A stretch of 55,382 nucleotides of DNA from an uncultured Pseudoxanthomonas sp. GTDB lineage: Bacteria > Pseudomonadota > Gammaproteobacteria > Xanthomonadales > Xanthomonadaceae. This document shows positions 1-8,030 of the stretch, one piece after another. The first letter of the stretch is position 1. Each line of letters opens with the position of its first letter. The translations under genes and the position numbers were made by a program. Below the pieces are notes generated by a model. The model had not been told where the DNA came from and ran no database searches. It saw only the letters and a list, made by a program, of their open reading frames with translations. The stretch lies in NCBI RefSeq assembly GCF_946886695.1, contig NZ_CAMPJD010000026.1:1-55382 (forward strand), given 5' to 3'.

Positions 1-30
1 TGCGATGGCGGGCTGGAGCCCGCCCTACGA
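1..30. repeat. REP-like hairpin at the window edge
   Basis: GGCGGGCT (7-14) and AGCCCGCC (17-24) form a perfect 8-bp hairpin with a GG loop, followed by CTACGA. The CTA at 25-27 is also the reverse-strand TAG stop of the adjacent gene, so the repeat edge supplies the stop codon. The outline (TCGTAG, G-rich run, hairpin) resembles the pair at 50604-50717. The left part lies at the window limit. Confidence 0.6.
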
Positions 31-291
31 TGGGCGTCCGTCGTCGCGCACCCGCTCCACGCGCTGGCGGTAGGCCTGCACGTTGTCGCCGTTGATGCGG
101 GTGCGCTGGGTGCCGGTCACGGTGTCGACCTGGCGGTCCGTGCCGGTGACGGGCTTGGCCTGGATGTCGGTCTCGCGTTCGAACGCATGCGACTTGTCGG
201 TGTTGCGGTAATACCGGTAGATGGCCCAGTACAGCGCGGCGGCCCCGGTGGGCCCCAGCGCCAGCAGCCATAGGCCGTTGTCGTCGCTCAT
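25..291 (-). CDS. Small single-span membrane protein, third gene of the SPFH operon
   Basis: This 88-aa protein has one hydrophobic N-terminal segment (about residues 7-25, LWLLALGPTGAAALYWAIY) and then a charged Arg/Thr/Gln-rich tail that probably lies in the cytoplasm. Its ATG overlaps the TGA of the zinc-ribbon gene by 4 nt (ATGA), so it is very likely translationally coupled to it. A much longer frame upstream is open, but it only shadows the zinc-ribbon gene. I recognise no family. By position it could be a membrane anchor or partner for the SPFH and zinc-ribbon proteins. That role is inferred from context only. Confidence 0.7.
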   Translation of the reverse strand: MSDDNGLWLLALGPTGAAALYWAIYRYYRNTDKSHAFERETDIQAKPVTGTDRQVDTVTGTQRTRINGDNVQAYRQRVERVRDDGRPS

Positions 292-1610
292 GATCCTGCC
301 CAGATGATCCAGAGGGCGATGCCCTCCAGGAACGTGCCCACGGTCAGCGCGGCCAGCAGAAGTTTCCATTGCTGTACCGGCACGCTGCCCATCGTTTCGC
401 CGGTGCGGCCGTTGACCGCGATGTAGTGCAGCAGGCCGCCGTTGCTGCCCGGCTGGTGGTACGAGTACAGCCACACCGGCAGGTACATCGACACCCAGCG
501 CGTGCCGTGCACGTCGAGGCGTTCCTGTTCCCAGCGCACACCGCGGTCGTAGCGGCGCACCGAGCCTTCCACCTGCGCGCGCGCGATGGACAGCAGCTGG
601 TCCTCCAGTCGCGGATGCAGCTGCTCCACGTCGGTATCGCGCTTCTCCGAGGTGAAGCCCGACAGGTACGACGCATTCCACTTCACCGCGTTCTTGGTGT
701 CGAACGGCAGGATGGTGTTGATGATGTTCTGCGTGTTGACCTTGGTATCGAAGTTGCCGCGCTCGGCGGACGATTCCAGCGGCAGGTCGTCGACGGTGAA
801 GTCGACCTGCCGCTCCACCTGGTACACGTCGGCGTCGTAGTAGGTCTTCTTGTTCTTGTCGGTGCCGCGCGTGTACGTGCGGGTCAGGATCTCGCCCTTG
901 CCGGCGACCTCCGCGCTGGCGTTGCCGTCGACGATCATGTACGGCAGGTACACGCCGACGACATTCTCCGGCGTGAACTGCTCCTTGAACGCCTTCAGCG
1001 CGAACAGGCGCCGCTTGGCCACGAACTGGCGGATGCGCGCGACCGCATCTTCCTTCCTGATGTGGAACGGCAGCACCGCATCGGGCACCGCGCCGTTGGC
1101 GATCTGTTCGTTCACGCCGAAGACGTGGCGGCACCAGTGGCAGCGTGCCGTCATCGTGCTTTCGGTATTGACCATCACCTCGGCACCGCAGCCGGTGCAC
1201 TTGAAGGTCATCAGGCTGGCGACATCGGCGTCGATGGCGCGCGCGCCGCTGGCGATCACCGTGCCACGCAACTGGTCCAGGCCCACGCCCAGGCCGAATT
1301 CCTCCTCGACCCGCGCACCCACCCATTCGTTGCGGCAGTACAGGCAGACCAGCAGGTCGCTGCCCGGCTTGTGGCGGATGTCGGTGGCGCCGCACTTCGG
1401 GCAGCGATTCAGGCCGTCCTTGAGTTCGGCCGCGGCGGTGTCGAGGGCGACCGGATCGGGCGCCTCGATCTCCGCGCGGATGGCGTCGGGTAGGGTGGCG
1501 GGGTCGACCGGGAAGGTCCCGGGCAACGGCGGCACCTCCTGTGGCGAACCAGGGCCTGCAGGAGGAGCCGGCGGCAACGGCGGGGGCGCCGGACGATGCG
1601 GGGTGGACAT
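288..1610 (-). CDS. Double zinc-ribbon membrane protein (TFIIB-type zinc ribbon, YdjG-like)
   Basis: 440 aa. A Pro-rich N-terminus (about 1-40) precedes two zinc ribbons: C70-x2-C73 with C89-x2-C92, and C138-x2-C141 with C157-x2-C160. A large mixed domain follows, then a C-terminal hydrophobic segment at about 415-437 that should anchor it in the inner membrane. Proteins of this design are annotated as TFIIB-type zinc-ribbon proteins, and the B. subtilis counterpart YdjG sits in the pspA-ydjGHI operon. Here it lies 18 bp after the SPFH gene and overlaps the next gene by 4 nt. A membrane-associated partner of the SPFH protein is the best inference; the biochemical function is unknown. Confidence 0.85.
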   Translation of the reverse strand: MSTPHRPAPPPLPPAPPAGPGSPQEVPPLPGTFPVDPATLPDAIRAEIEAPDPVALDTAAAELKDGLNRCPKCGATDIRHKPGSDLLVCLYCRNEWVGARVEEEFGLGVGLDQLRGTVIASGARAIDADVASLMTFKCTGCGAEVMVNTESTMTARCHWCRHVFGVNEQIANGAVPDAVLPFHIRKEDAVARIRQFVAKRRLFALKAFKEQFTPENVVGVYLPYMIVDGNASAEVAGKGEILTRTYTRGTDKNKKTYYDADVYQVERQVDFTVDDLPLESSAERGNFDTKVNTQNIINTILPFDTKNAVKWNASYLSGFTSEKRDTDVEQLHPRLEDQLLSIARAQVEGSVRRYDRGVRWEQERLDVHGTRWVSMYLPVWLYSYHQPGSNGGLLHYIAVNGRTGETMGSVPVQQWKLLLAALTVGTFLEGIALWIIWAGS

Positions 1611-1628
1611 GGGCGGTGCGTGTTCCGG

Positions 1629-2777
1629 TTACAGGCCGAGCGCCTTCGCCTTCAGTGCGTCGTAGTCGGACTGCGTGATCAGGCCGAGGTCGAGCATCTC
1701 CTTGGCCTTCTTCAACCTGGCCACCGGATCCTCGGCCGCGGGAGCGGCCGGCGTGGCCGGCTGCTGCAAGCCGCCGACGCCCATCATCCCCGACGCCATG
1801 CCGATACCCATCAGGCCGGCCGCGCCACCGTTCTCGCCAGCGGACTGGATGCCCTGTGCGACGCTGGCCTGCAGGTTGGAGTTGCCGCGCGAACCGGACA
1901 GCGCATCGGCGCGCTGCACGGTCTTCAGCAGTTCACGCGTGTTGGCGTCGTACTCGATGGAGACGATGGCGGTCTTGACGATGGCCAGGCCGCGGCTGGA
2001 GCTCCATTGGTAACCCTGCTCGACGGCGGCCGACAGGCTCTGCGCGAAGCCCAGCGAATCCTGCTGGATCTTGGTGATGCGGTTGCCCTTGGAAGGATCG
2101 TTCGTGTACAGGCTGAAGGCCGGGGCCAGCGAGCCCACCACTTCGTTGAACAACTGGCTGGCAGCGGCATTGTCCATGTCGGTGAAGTCGAACACCTTGC
2201 CCGGCTGCAGGTATGCCGCCGGCACGAAGTTCTTCACGAACAGGATGGGGTCGACGATCTTCAGCGTGTAGGTGCCGCGCGTGATCGCACCGACCTGGGT
2301 GTTGAGGAAGCCGTCGTCCCAGTAGATCTCGGACTGGGTACCGAAGCGGTTGTCCGGCAGTTCCTTCAGCGAGACGAAGAATGCCGCCTGCTGCGAGCCC
2401 GGCTGGCCGCCGAACTTGAAGCGTTCCCAGCTCTGGGTGATGAAGGTCGACACGATGCCGTCGCCGGCGAAGATCGACTTGGAGTTGATGTCGTCCGAAC
2501 GCCATTCGTAACCACCCGGCTCGGCGACGAATGCGGTGATCGCGCCGTCCTGCATCAGCAGCAGGCCGTAGCCCTCGGGCACGACGATCTTCGAGCCGTT
2601 GGTGATGATGTTGGTCGAACCGCTGGTGTTGGAGCCGCGTCCGGCATTGGTGCCCTGGGGCACCGCGGCGAACAGTGCCGCCGTCGACGGCAGGCCCTGC
2701 GGCACCGTGTAGAAATCCTTCCACTGGTCGCCCAGCACGCCGCCGACTGCACCCACCACCGCCTGTACAAGACCCAT
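1629..2777 (-). CDS. SPFH-domain protein with C-terminal SHOCT domain (YdjI-like)
   Basis: 382 aa, first gene of a three-gene minus-strand operon. The N-terminal part (about 1-300) reads as an SPFH (stomatin/flotillin-like) domain of the YdjI / virion-core-protein type, with a conserved entry around DQWKDFYTVP. A Gly/Met-rich linker leads to a SHOCT helix pair at about 348-382 (RLKKAKEMLDLGLITQSDYD). SPFH proteins oligomerise at membranes, and B. subtilis YdjI is needed for PspA membrane targeting. No pspA is visible here. The ATG has a GGAG Shine-Dalgarno at 2785-2788. It is annotated elsewhere as a virion core protein, which is a naming artefact. Confidence 0.88.
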   Translation of the reverse strand: MGLVQAVVGAVGGVLGDQWKDFYTVPQGLPSTAALFAAVPQGTNAGRGSNTSGSTNIITNGSKIVVPEGYGLLLMQDGAITAFVAEPGGYEWRSDDINSKSIFAGDGIVSTFITQSWERFKFGGQPGSQQAAFFVSLKELPDNRFGTQSEIYWDDGFLNTQVGAITRGTYTLKIVDPILFVKNFVPAAYLQPGKVFDFTDMDNAAASQLFNEVVGSLAPAFSLYTNDPSKGNRITKIQQDSLGFAQSLSAAVEQGYQWSSSRGLAIVKTAIVSIEYDANTRELLKTVQRADALSGSRGNSNLQASVAQGIQSAGENGGAAGLMGIGMASGMMGVGGLQQPATPAAPAAEDPVARLKKAKEMLDLGLITQSDYDALKAKALGL

Positions 2778-2798
2778 GACATCGCTCCGTGATTCGTG

Positions 2799-2835
2799 GG
2801 CGGGTAGGGGTACCCGCCAACCGTGACCGAGTATA
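2799..2835 (-). promoter_or_regulatory. Putative promoter -10 and leader palindrome of the SPFH operon
   Basis: On the minus strand a TATACT hexamer (2830-2835) lies about 55 bp upstream of the SPFH start. Just downstream is a perfect 8-bp inverted repeat, GGCGGGTA (2799-2806) and TACCCGCC (2811-2818), with a 4-nt spacer. The palindrome falls in the predicted 5' leader, so it could be an operator or an RNA hairpin. No convincing -35 was found. Inference from sequence only. Confidence 0.4.
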
Positions 2836-2918
2836 CAGAGCGATACGCAGGCTTCATGGCGCAGAGGTCATGTGTGACCTGTCATCCGGCAGCATGGCTT
2901 TCTGGCTACCATCGGGGC

Positions 2919-3449
2919 GTGTCCACCGACGACATCGCCACCTTCCCCGACGACGACCTGCCGCTGGTGCGGCGCGGGTTCCCGTGGCCGATCCGCGCGG
3001 GATGCGTCGGCGCTGGTGCCTTCGCCGTCGTCATGCCGCTCTGGGAATTGGGCAGGGGACTGTGGCCGCTGAACGTGGCCACTCCGTTTTTCGCGGTCAT
3101 CGTAGGCGGTGCGGGCTACGTGGGGCTGCAGTTCATTCGCGCGGGGCTGTCGGGCTGGAGCGATCACTGGCAGTACTCGTCGCACACCATCGTGGTCCAC
3201 CGGCGTGCCTGGGGCCGACAGACTGCCACCCGCCTGACGACCACCAACGTGGCTGCCGTCGAAGTTCGCCTGAGCGAGGATGCCGACCATGACGACGCGC
3301 CTTGGCAGGTCGTCATCGTGCCCCGGCCCACGTTCTCCGGCCTGGCCGCGGCCGCCGATGCCGGCGGCGTGTTCGATACCGGCTGCTACGGGTCGCAGGA
3401 CTATGCCGAGCGCGTGCGACGCGCGTTGATCGACCACCTGGGGCTGTGA
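2919..3449 (+). CDS. Hypothetical membrane protein, two predicted spans
   Basis: 176 aa from a GTG start at 2919. The frame is open further upstream from 2823, but the extra 32 residues are Cys/His-rich, lie in the divergent promoter region and look non-coding, so I prefer the GTG. There is no clear Shine-Dalgarno; initiation may be close to leaderless. Two hydrophobic stretches (within about residues 20-38 and 50-70 of the short form) are followed by a soluble beta-rich domain with a conserved-looking WQVVIVPRPTF segment. The layout resembles PH-like bacterial membrane proteins, but I do not recognise a family. It is transcribed divergently from the SPFH operon. Confidence 0.65.
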   Translation: MSTDDIATFPDDDLPLVRRGFPWPIRAGCVGAGAFAVVMPLWELGRGLWPLNVATPFFAVIVGGAGYVGLQFIRAGLSGWSDHWQYSSHTIVVHRRAWGRQTATRLTTTNVAAVEVRLSEDADHDDAPWQVVIVPRPTFSGLAAAADAGGVFDTGCYGSQDYAERVRRALIDHLGL

Positions 3450-3452
3450 GCG

Positions 3453-3932
3453 TCAGCCGCGGATCGCCGCCTCGATCTTCGCGATGTCGATCTTGCGCAT
3501 CTCCATCATCGCTTCGAACGCGCGCTTGGCGATGCCCTTGTCCGGGCTGGTGAAGGCTTCGGTCAGCACGCGTGGGGTGATCTGCCAGTTCAGGCCCCAC
3601 TTGTCCTTGCACCAGCCGCAGGCGCTTTCCTGGCCGCCGTTGCCGACGATGGCATTCCACAGGCGGTCGGTTTCTTCCTGGTCGTCGGTGGCGATCTGGA
3701 ACGAGAACGCTTCGGTCTGCTTGAACGCCTTGCCGCCGTTGAGGCCGACGCAGGGAATACCCAGGACGGTGAACTCCACCGTCAGCACGTCGCCCTCCTT
3801 GCCGGAGGGGAAGTCCGCCGGGGCATGGTGGACGGCCTTCACTTCGCTGTCGGGAAAGATCTTCGCGTAGAACGTGGCGGCGTCCAGCGCGTCGGTGTCG
3901 TACCAGAGGCATAGGGTGTTCTTGGGGATCAT
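3453..3932 (-). CDS. VOC-superfamily protein (PhnB-like, 3-demethylubiquinone methyltransferase-like fold)
   Basis: 159 aa, the normal length for this family. The opening NTLCLWYDTDALDAATFYAK and the later GWCKDKWGLNWQITP are signatures of the PhnB-like branch of the vicinal-oxygen-chelate superfamily (PF06983). These are small dimeric cytoplasmic proteins with paired beta-alpha-beta-beta-beta modules. The Pfam name suggests ubiquinone methylation, but most members have no known reaction and this one shows no SAM site. The Shine-Dalgarno (complement of ggttctcct) sits just upstream of ATG 3932. It ends 3 bp from the convergent gene, so both probably share a termination zone. Confidence 0.9.
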   Translation of the reverse strand: MIPKNTLCLWYDTDALDAATFYAKIFPDSEVKAVHHAPADFPSGKEGDVLTVEFTVLGIPCVGLNGGKAFKQTEAFSFQIATDDQEETDRLWNAIVGNGGQESACGWCKDKWGLNWQITPRVLTEAFTSPDKGIAKRAFEAMMEMRKIDIAKIEAAIRG

Positions 3933-4020
3933 CTTGGTTCTCCTGTGGGTGGGTGCAGTGCGGCAGGGCGATCATCGCGGCGCTGTTTGCAAGGCAGGGT
4001 GAAACGAACGGGGCGGTTGC

Positions 4021-4638
4021 TCAGTGCTCCGCGAACGTGCCGGTGCGCACCTCGCCATCGCGCAGGTAGTGCGTGACCAGCACGCCGGCGGGGGTGGTGA
4101 CGGACGACGCCAGCCGCAACGCCGATGCACGCGTGCCGGCGTCGAACAGGCGCTTGCCGTGGCCCAGCAACACCGGGTAGACCAGCAGCCGGAGTTCGTC
4201 CACCACCTCGGCGGCCAGCAGTTGATGCAGCAGGTCGCTGCTGCCCTGCGTCACCAGGTCGGGACCCTCGCCATGCTTGAGTTCGCGCAGGGCGGCGACG
4301 GGATCCGTGCCCAGCGCACGACTGTTCCGCCACGCGAGCGTGTCCGGATGATGGGTGGCGACATGCTTGGTGGCGTTGTTGAACGCATCGGCGATGTGGC
4401 CGTGCGGGGCATCGCGGGGCACCTGCGGCCAGTAGTTGGCGAAGATGTCGTAGGTGCGGCGCCCGAGCACCAGGTCGAACGGGCGCGAGAACACGCCACC
4501 CATCACCTCGCCATCGCCGGCATGGGGCCATATCCAGCCGCCATGCGCGAAGCCGCCGCTGCGGTCTTCGTCCGGCCCGCCGGGCGCCTGGATCACCCCG
4601 TCGAGACTGGTCATGACGGCCACGATGAGCTTGCGCAT
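4021..4638 (-). CDS. Dihydrofolate reductase-family protein (RibD C-terminal domain)
   Basis: 205 aa. It starts MRKLIVAVMTSLDGVIQAPG, the typical opening of stand-alone RibD_C proteins, and contains LVLGRRTYDIFANYW (about 57-70) and an NAD(P)-binding-like PDLVTQGSSDLLHQLL stretch. It is probably an NAD(P)H-dependent reductase in the cytoplasm; the substrate is unknown. ATG 4638 is chosen because AGGAAC lies 7-12 nt upstream and the conserved N-terminus begins there. The frame stays open well upstream without family similarity. Confidence 0.88.
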   Translation of the reverse strand: MRKLIVAVMTSLDGVIQAPGGPDEDRSGGFAHGGWIWPHAGDGEVMGGVFSRPFDLVLGRRTYDIFANYWPQVPRDAPHGHIADAFNNATKHVATHHPDTLAWRNSRALGTDPVAALRELKHGEGPDLVTQGSSDLLHQLLAAEVVDELRLLVYPVLLGHGKRLFDAGTRASALRLASSVTTPAGVLVTHYLRDGEVRTGTFAEH

Positions 4639-4795
4639 GCCGGTGTTCCTTGCGGATGCCTGTATCCGCCTCTCTTCCACGACGAGCGGGAACGGGGGAA
4701 ATCGACAGCCCGTACCGCGCCGGTGATTGATCCCGATCAATGCAGTGATCCGCAGTGCCCGCCATGCTGTCCGCACCCTCAGCGAGGTCACGCAC

Positions 4796-4978
4796 ATGAA
4801 AGCGAACGTAGGCGGTTTCGACAAAGGGGCCCGCATCGTGGTGGGCGCGCTGCTCATCGCCTGGGCCGCGACCGGCGGCCCGGTGTGGGCCTGGATCGGC
4901 GTGGTGCCGCTGGCGACCGGCCTGTTCAATTTCTGTCCGCTGTACCGGTTGATTGGCGTGAACACCTGCCGGCGCTGA
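4796..4978 (+). CDS. YgaP-like transmembrane protein (DUF2892)
   Basis: 60 aa from ATG 4796, preceded by GAGGT at a good distance. The sequence is nearly all membrane: two hydrophobic spans around ARIVVGALLIAWAA and WAWIGVVPLATGLFNF, ending FCPLYRLIGVNTC. This matches DUF2892, which is also the membrane part of the rhodanese YgaP. The conserved Cys pair is at FCP and NTC. Upstream in-frame codons back to 4727 are probably leader. It is an inner-membrane protein of unknown function, possibly linked to sulfur or redox chemistry by family association only. Confidence 0.88.
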   Translation: MKANVGGFDKGARIVVGALLIAWAATGGPVWAWIGVVPLATGLFNFCPLYRLIGVNTCRR

Positions 4979-5086
4979 ACCGCGCATGTCATGCGCGGCG
5001 GACGTGAGCCCGTCCAGGCCGCGTCGCGTGCCGATCCGTGAACCGCGCGTCAACGTCGCCGCAGGGCGGGCGGCGATACTGGCCCG

Positions 5087-6322
5087 ATGGATATCTACGT
5101 ACTTGCGCTGGCCCTGGTCGGCGTGGCGTTGCTGGGCGCCGCATGGCTGCCGCATCTGTTGAAGCGGCATCCGCTGACATTCCCCATCGTCTACCTGCTG
5201 CTCGGCGCGGGTTTGTACGCGTTGCCCTGGCCGCTGCCACCCGCCGACCCGATCCGCTTCCCGCTCGTTGCCGAGCGCCTGACCGAACTGGCTGTCCTGG
5301 TCGCGCTGACCGGCGTGGGCCTGCGCATCGACAGCCGCTTCGGCTGGCGGCGGTGGGCGATCACCTGGCGACTGCTCGGCATCACCATGCCACTGACCAT
5401 CCTGGCCGGTCTGTGGCTGGGCCAGGCGTGGCTGGGCTACGGTACGGCGGCTGCGTTGCTGCTCGGCGCGGTGCTGGCGCCCACCGATCCCGTGCTGGCC
5501 TCCGACGTGCAGGTGCACCCGCCGGGTGAAGGCGGGGAGGATCCGGTGCGGTTTGCGCTGACATCGGAGGCCGGCCTCAACGACGGCCTGGCGTTCCCTT
5601 TCGTATGGCTGGCGGTCGCCCTTGCCCTGGCCGCTGCGGGCGAGCCGATGGACTGGGGGCGCTGGCTCGCGCTGGACGTGATGTGGCGGGGGCTGGGTGG
5701 CGTGGTGATCGGCGCAGTGCTCGGCTACGCGCTGATGCATTTGATCTTCCGCAGCGAACGCAGGCCCACGCTGGCCAACAGCAGCGATGGGCTCACGGCG
5801 CTGGCCATCACACTGCTGGTCTATGGCGTGGCGGAACTCTGCCACGCGTACGGGTTCCTGGCGGTGTTCGTGGCGGCACTGGTGATACGCCAGCAGGAGC
5901 GCGACCACGCGTATCACGCCACGCTGGATCTGTTCGCCCACCAGTGCGAAAAGCTGCTGATGGCGTTGTTGCTGCTGTTGCTGGGCGGCGCGGTGGCCAG
6001 TGGCATCCTGGCTGGCCTGTCATGGCGCGAGGTGGTGTTCGCGCTGGTCTTCGTCCTGCTGGTGCGGCCCCTGGCCGGCTGGCTGGGATTGCTGGGCACG
6101 TCGCTGTCTTCGCGCGACCGCTGGACCATCGCGGTGTTCGGCGTGCGCGGCATCGGCTCGTTGTACTACCTTGCCTTCGCCACCCATCACGCCGATTTCG
6201 CCGATCCCGAGGCGTTGTGGGCGGTGGTCTGCCTGGTGGTGGTGCTGTCGATCCTGCTGCACGGCCTGAGCGCGCAGGACGTGATGGAGCGGCTCGACCG
6301 GCGGAGGCGCGACAGGCGCTAG
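5087..6322 (+). CDS. Monovalent cation/proton antiporter (CPA1-type)
   Basis: 411 aa with about 11-12 hydrophobic segments. The antiporter core motifs are clear: TDPVLASD at 133-140 and EAGLNDGLAFPF at 161-172, whose N165-D166 pair corresponds to the ion-binding site of CPA1 Na+/H+ exchangers. There is no C-terminal TrkA or cyclic-nucleotide domain, so this is the minimal membrane form. It exchanges protons for Na+ (or K+) across the inner membrane and should support pH and salt balance. It appears monocistronic. The ATG begins at the first residue of the first membrane span. Confidence 0.9.
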   Translation: MDIYVLALALVGVALLGAAWLPHLLKRHPLTFPIVYLLLGAGLYALPWPLPPADPIRFPLVAERLTELAVLVALTGVGLRIDSRFGWRRWAITWRLLGITMPLTILAGLWLGQAWLGYGTAAALLLGAVLAPTDPVLASDVQVHPPGEGGEDPVRFALTSEAGLNDGLAFPFVWLAVALALAAAGEPMDWGRWLALDVMWRGLGGVVIGAVLGYALMHLIFRSERRPTLANSSDGLTALAITLLVYGVAELCHAYGFLAVFVAALVIRQQERDHAYHATLDLFAHQCEKLLMALLLLLLGGAVASGILAGLSWREVVFALVFVLLVRPLAGWLGLLGTSLSSRDRWTIAVFGVRGIGSLYYLAFATHHADFADPEALWAVVCLVVVLSILLHGLSAQDVMERLDRRRRDRR

Positions 6323-6430
6323 GTGCGCGGGCCAGAGCGTGCGCGCCTGTGCCCGTTCGCACCCGCCTGCGTTGTTGGCTGCGGTACGGATTGCTACCCT
6401 GCCTGCGGATCCGGTCAGACAGGCGGTTGA

Positions 6431-7480
6431 ATGCACAGGCGAAACTTTCTCGGAACGGCAGCGCTTGCCGCCACGGCGTTGATGCTGCCCATCGCAGGCA
6501 GTCACCGCGCCTTCGCCGCCACGTCGCGCAAGCGCCTGCTTCCGCCCGCGCTGAATCCCGGCGATACCGTCGCCCTGGTCAGCCCCTCCGGCGCTACCGA
6601 CGATCCCCTCGACCTGCAACTGGCGCAGGAGGCGATGGAAGCGCTCGGCTTGAAGGTGAAGGTGGCACCGCACTTCGCGGCACGGCATGGGCACCTGGCC
6701 GGCAGCGACCGCGAACGTGCAGGCGATCTCAACGCCATGTTCGGCGACAAGGACGTCAAGGCGATCATCTGCGTGCGCGGCGGTTCCGGTGCCGCGCGCC
6801 TGCTGCCGCTGCTGGACTACGACCTGATCCGCCGCAATGCCAAGGTGCTGCTGGGGTATTCCGACATCACCGCGCTGCACAACGCGTTGCTGTCGCAGGC
6901 CGGGCTGGTGAGCTTCCATGGCCCGATCGGCGCGGGCAGCTGGAATGCCTTCAACGCCGACCAGTTCCGCCGCGTCTTCTTCGAGCGCGAGCAGATGCAG
7001 TACCGGAACACGGCCGAGAAAGGCGACGAACTCGTGCAGCGCAGGAACCGCACCGTCACCATCACCGGCGGCAAGGCGCAGGGCGAACTGGTGGGCGGCA
7101 ACCTGTCCGTGCTGGTGGCGCTGGCCGGCTCACCGTACCTGCCGGATTTCAGCGGCAAGATACTGTTCCTGGAAGACGTGTCCGAAGCGCCGTACCGCAT
7201 CGACCGCATGCTCAGCACGCTGCGGCTGATGGGCGCGCTGGACAAGGTGGCCGGGGTGATCTTCGGCGAATGCACCGACTGCGATCCCGGCAACGGCTAC
7301 GGCTCGCTCACGCTGCCGCAGATCTTCGACGATTACTTCAAGCCGCTGAAGATCCCGGCCTACCGCGGCGCGATGATCGGCCACATCCGCCAGCAGTTCA
7401 TCGTGCCCGTCGGCGGCAGGGTGGAGATGGATGCGGACGCGGGGACGTTCCGGATGCTGGAGCCGGTGTTCCAGAGTTGA
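6431..7480 (+). CDS. LD-carboxypeptidase, Tat-exported (peptidase family S66)
   Basis: 349 aa. The N-terminus RRNFLGTAALAATALMLP is a twin-arginine signal with an Ala-rich c-region (AFAA, about 27-30). The mature part has the S66 catalytic layout: nucleophile S119 in VRGGSG, E248 in FLEDVSEAPYRID and H318 in IGHIRQQF. Family members remove the terminal D-Ala from murein tetrapeptides during peptidoglycan recycling. Classical LdcA is cytoplasmic, so Tat export to the periplasm is noteworthy, though common in this family's RRNFL branch. Length is normal for S66 plus signal. Confidence 0.9.
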   Translation: MHRRNFLGTAALAATALMLPIAGSHRAFAATSRKRLLPPALNPGDTVALVSPSGATDDPLDLQLAQEAMEALGLKVKVAPHFAARHGHLAGSDRERAGDLNAMFGDKDVKAIICVRGGSGAARLLPLLDYDLIRRNAKVLLGYSDITALHNALLSQAGLVSFHGPIGAGSWNAFNADQFRRVFFEREQMQYRNTAEKGDELVQRRNRTVTITGGKAQGELVGGNLSVLVALAGSPYLPDFSGKILFLEDVSEAPYRIDRMLSTLRLMGALDKVAGVIFGECTDCDPGNGYGSLTLPQIFDDYFKPLKIPAYRGAMIGHIRQQFIVPVGGRVEMDADAGTFRMLEPVFQS

Positions 7481-7600
7481 GAGATGCGGTCGCGGGTCGG
7501 CGTGTGCATTGCGCATGCCTGTCGAAGGCGCGCTGCGGCGCCACTTGAGCGTGCCCGGCGTGCATGGGAGCATCGAATGCCGGTGAAAGGAGACTCGCGC

Positions 7601-8020
7601 ATGATGAAGGCCACACCGCAGGACACCGGCGACGCCGCGCGCCGTATCGACGCCCGCATCGATGAACTGCGCGATTGGCGCGGCGACATGCTCTCGCGCG
7701 TGCGTGCGTTGATCCACCAGGCCGATCCCGATGTCGTGGAAGACGTGAAGTGGGTCAAGCCCACCAATCCGCACGGCGTGCCGACCTGGTCGCACGACGG
7801 CCTGGTATGCACCGGCGAGGTCTACAAGGCGTACGTGAAGCTGACCTTCGCGCATGGGGCGTCGCTGGCGGATCCGGACGGCCTGTTCAATGCCAGCCTC
7901 GACGGCGGCACGCGTCGCGCCATCGACATCCGCGAGCGCGACACCCTGGGTGGTCCTGCGTTCAAGGCGCTGTTCCGTGCCGGGGTCGCTTTCAATGCGG
8001 GCAAGAAATCCCGCAAGTAG
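7601..8020 (+). CDS. DUF1801 domain protein, first of a tandem pair
   Basis: 139 aa from ATG 7601, chosen because AGGAG sits 11-15 nt upstream; a second ATG follows at 7604 and upstream in-frame codons look non-coding. The motif VVEDVKWVKPTNPHGVPTW and the YVKLTFAHGA strand are typical of DUF1801 (YdhG-like fold), a small cytoplasmic family of unknown function. It ends RAGVAFNAGKKSRK. Ten bp downstream begins a second DUF1801 gene, so the two are probably co-transcribed. The pair is divergent in sequence, suggesting an old duplication or recruitment of a paralogue. Confidence 0.87.
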   Translation: MMKATPQDTGDAARRIDARIDELRDWRGDMLSRVRALIHQADPDVVEDVKWVKPTNPHGVPTWSHDGLVCTGEVYKAYVKLTFAHGASLADPDGLFNASLDGGTRRAIDIRERDTLGGPAFKALFRAGVAFNAGKKSRK

Positions 8021-8030
8021 GGTGTCCCCC

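Noticed and set aside
3929..5941. 670-codon open frame on the minus strand
   Set aside because: It runs antisense through the DHFR-like, DUF2892 and antiporter genes and is rich in Arg/Gln/His, as expected from a high-GC shadow frame.
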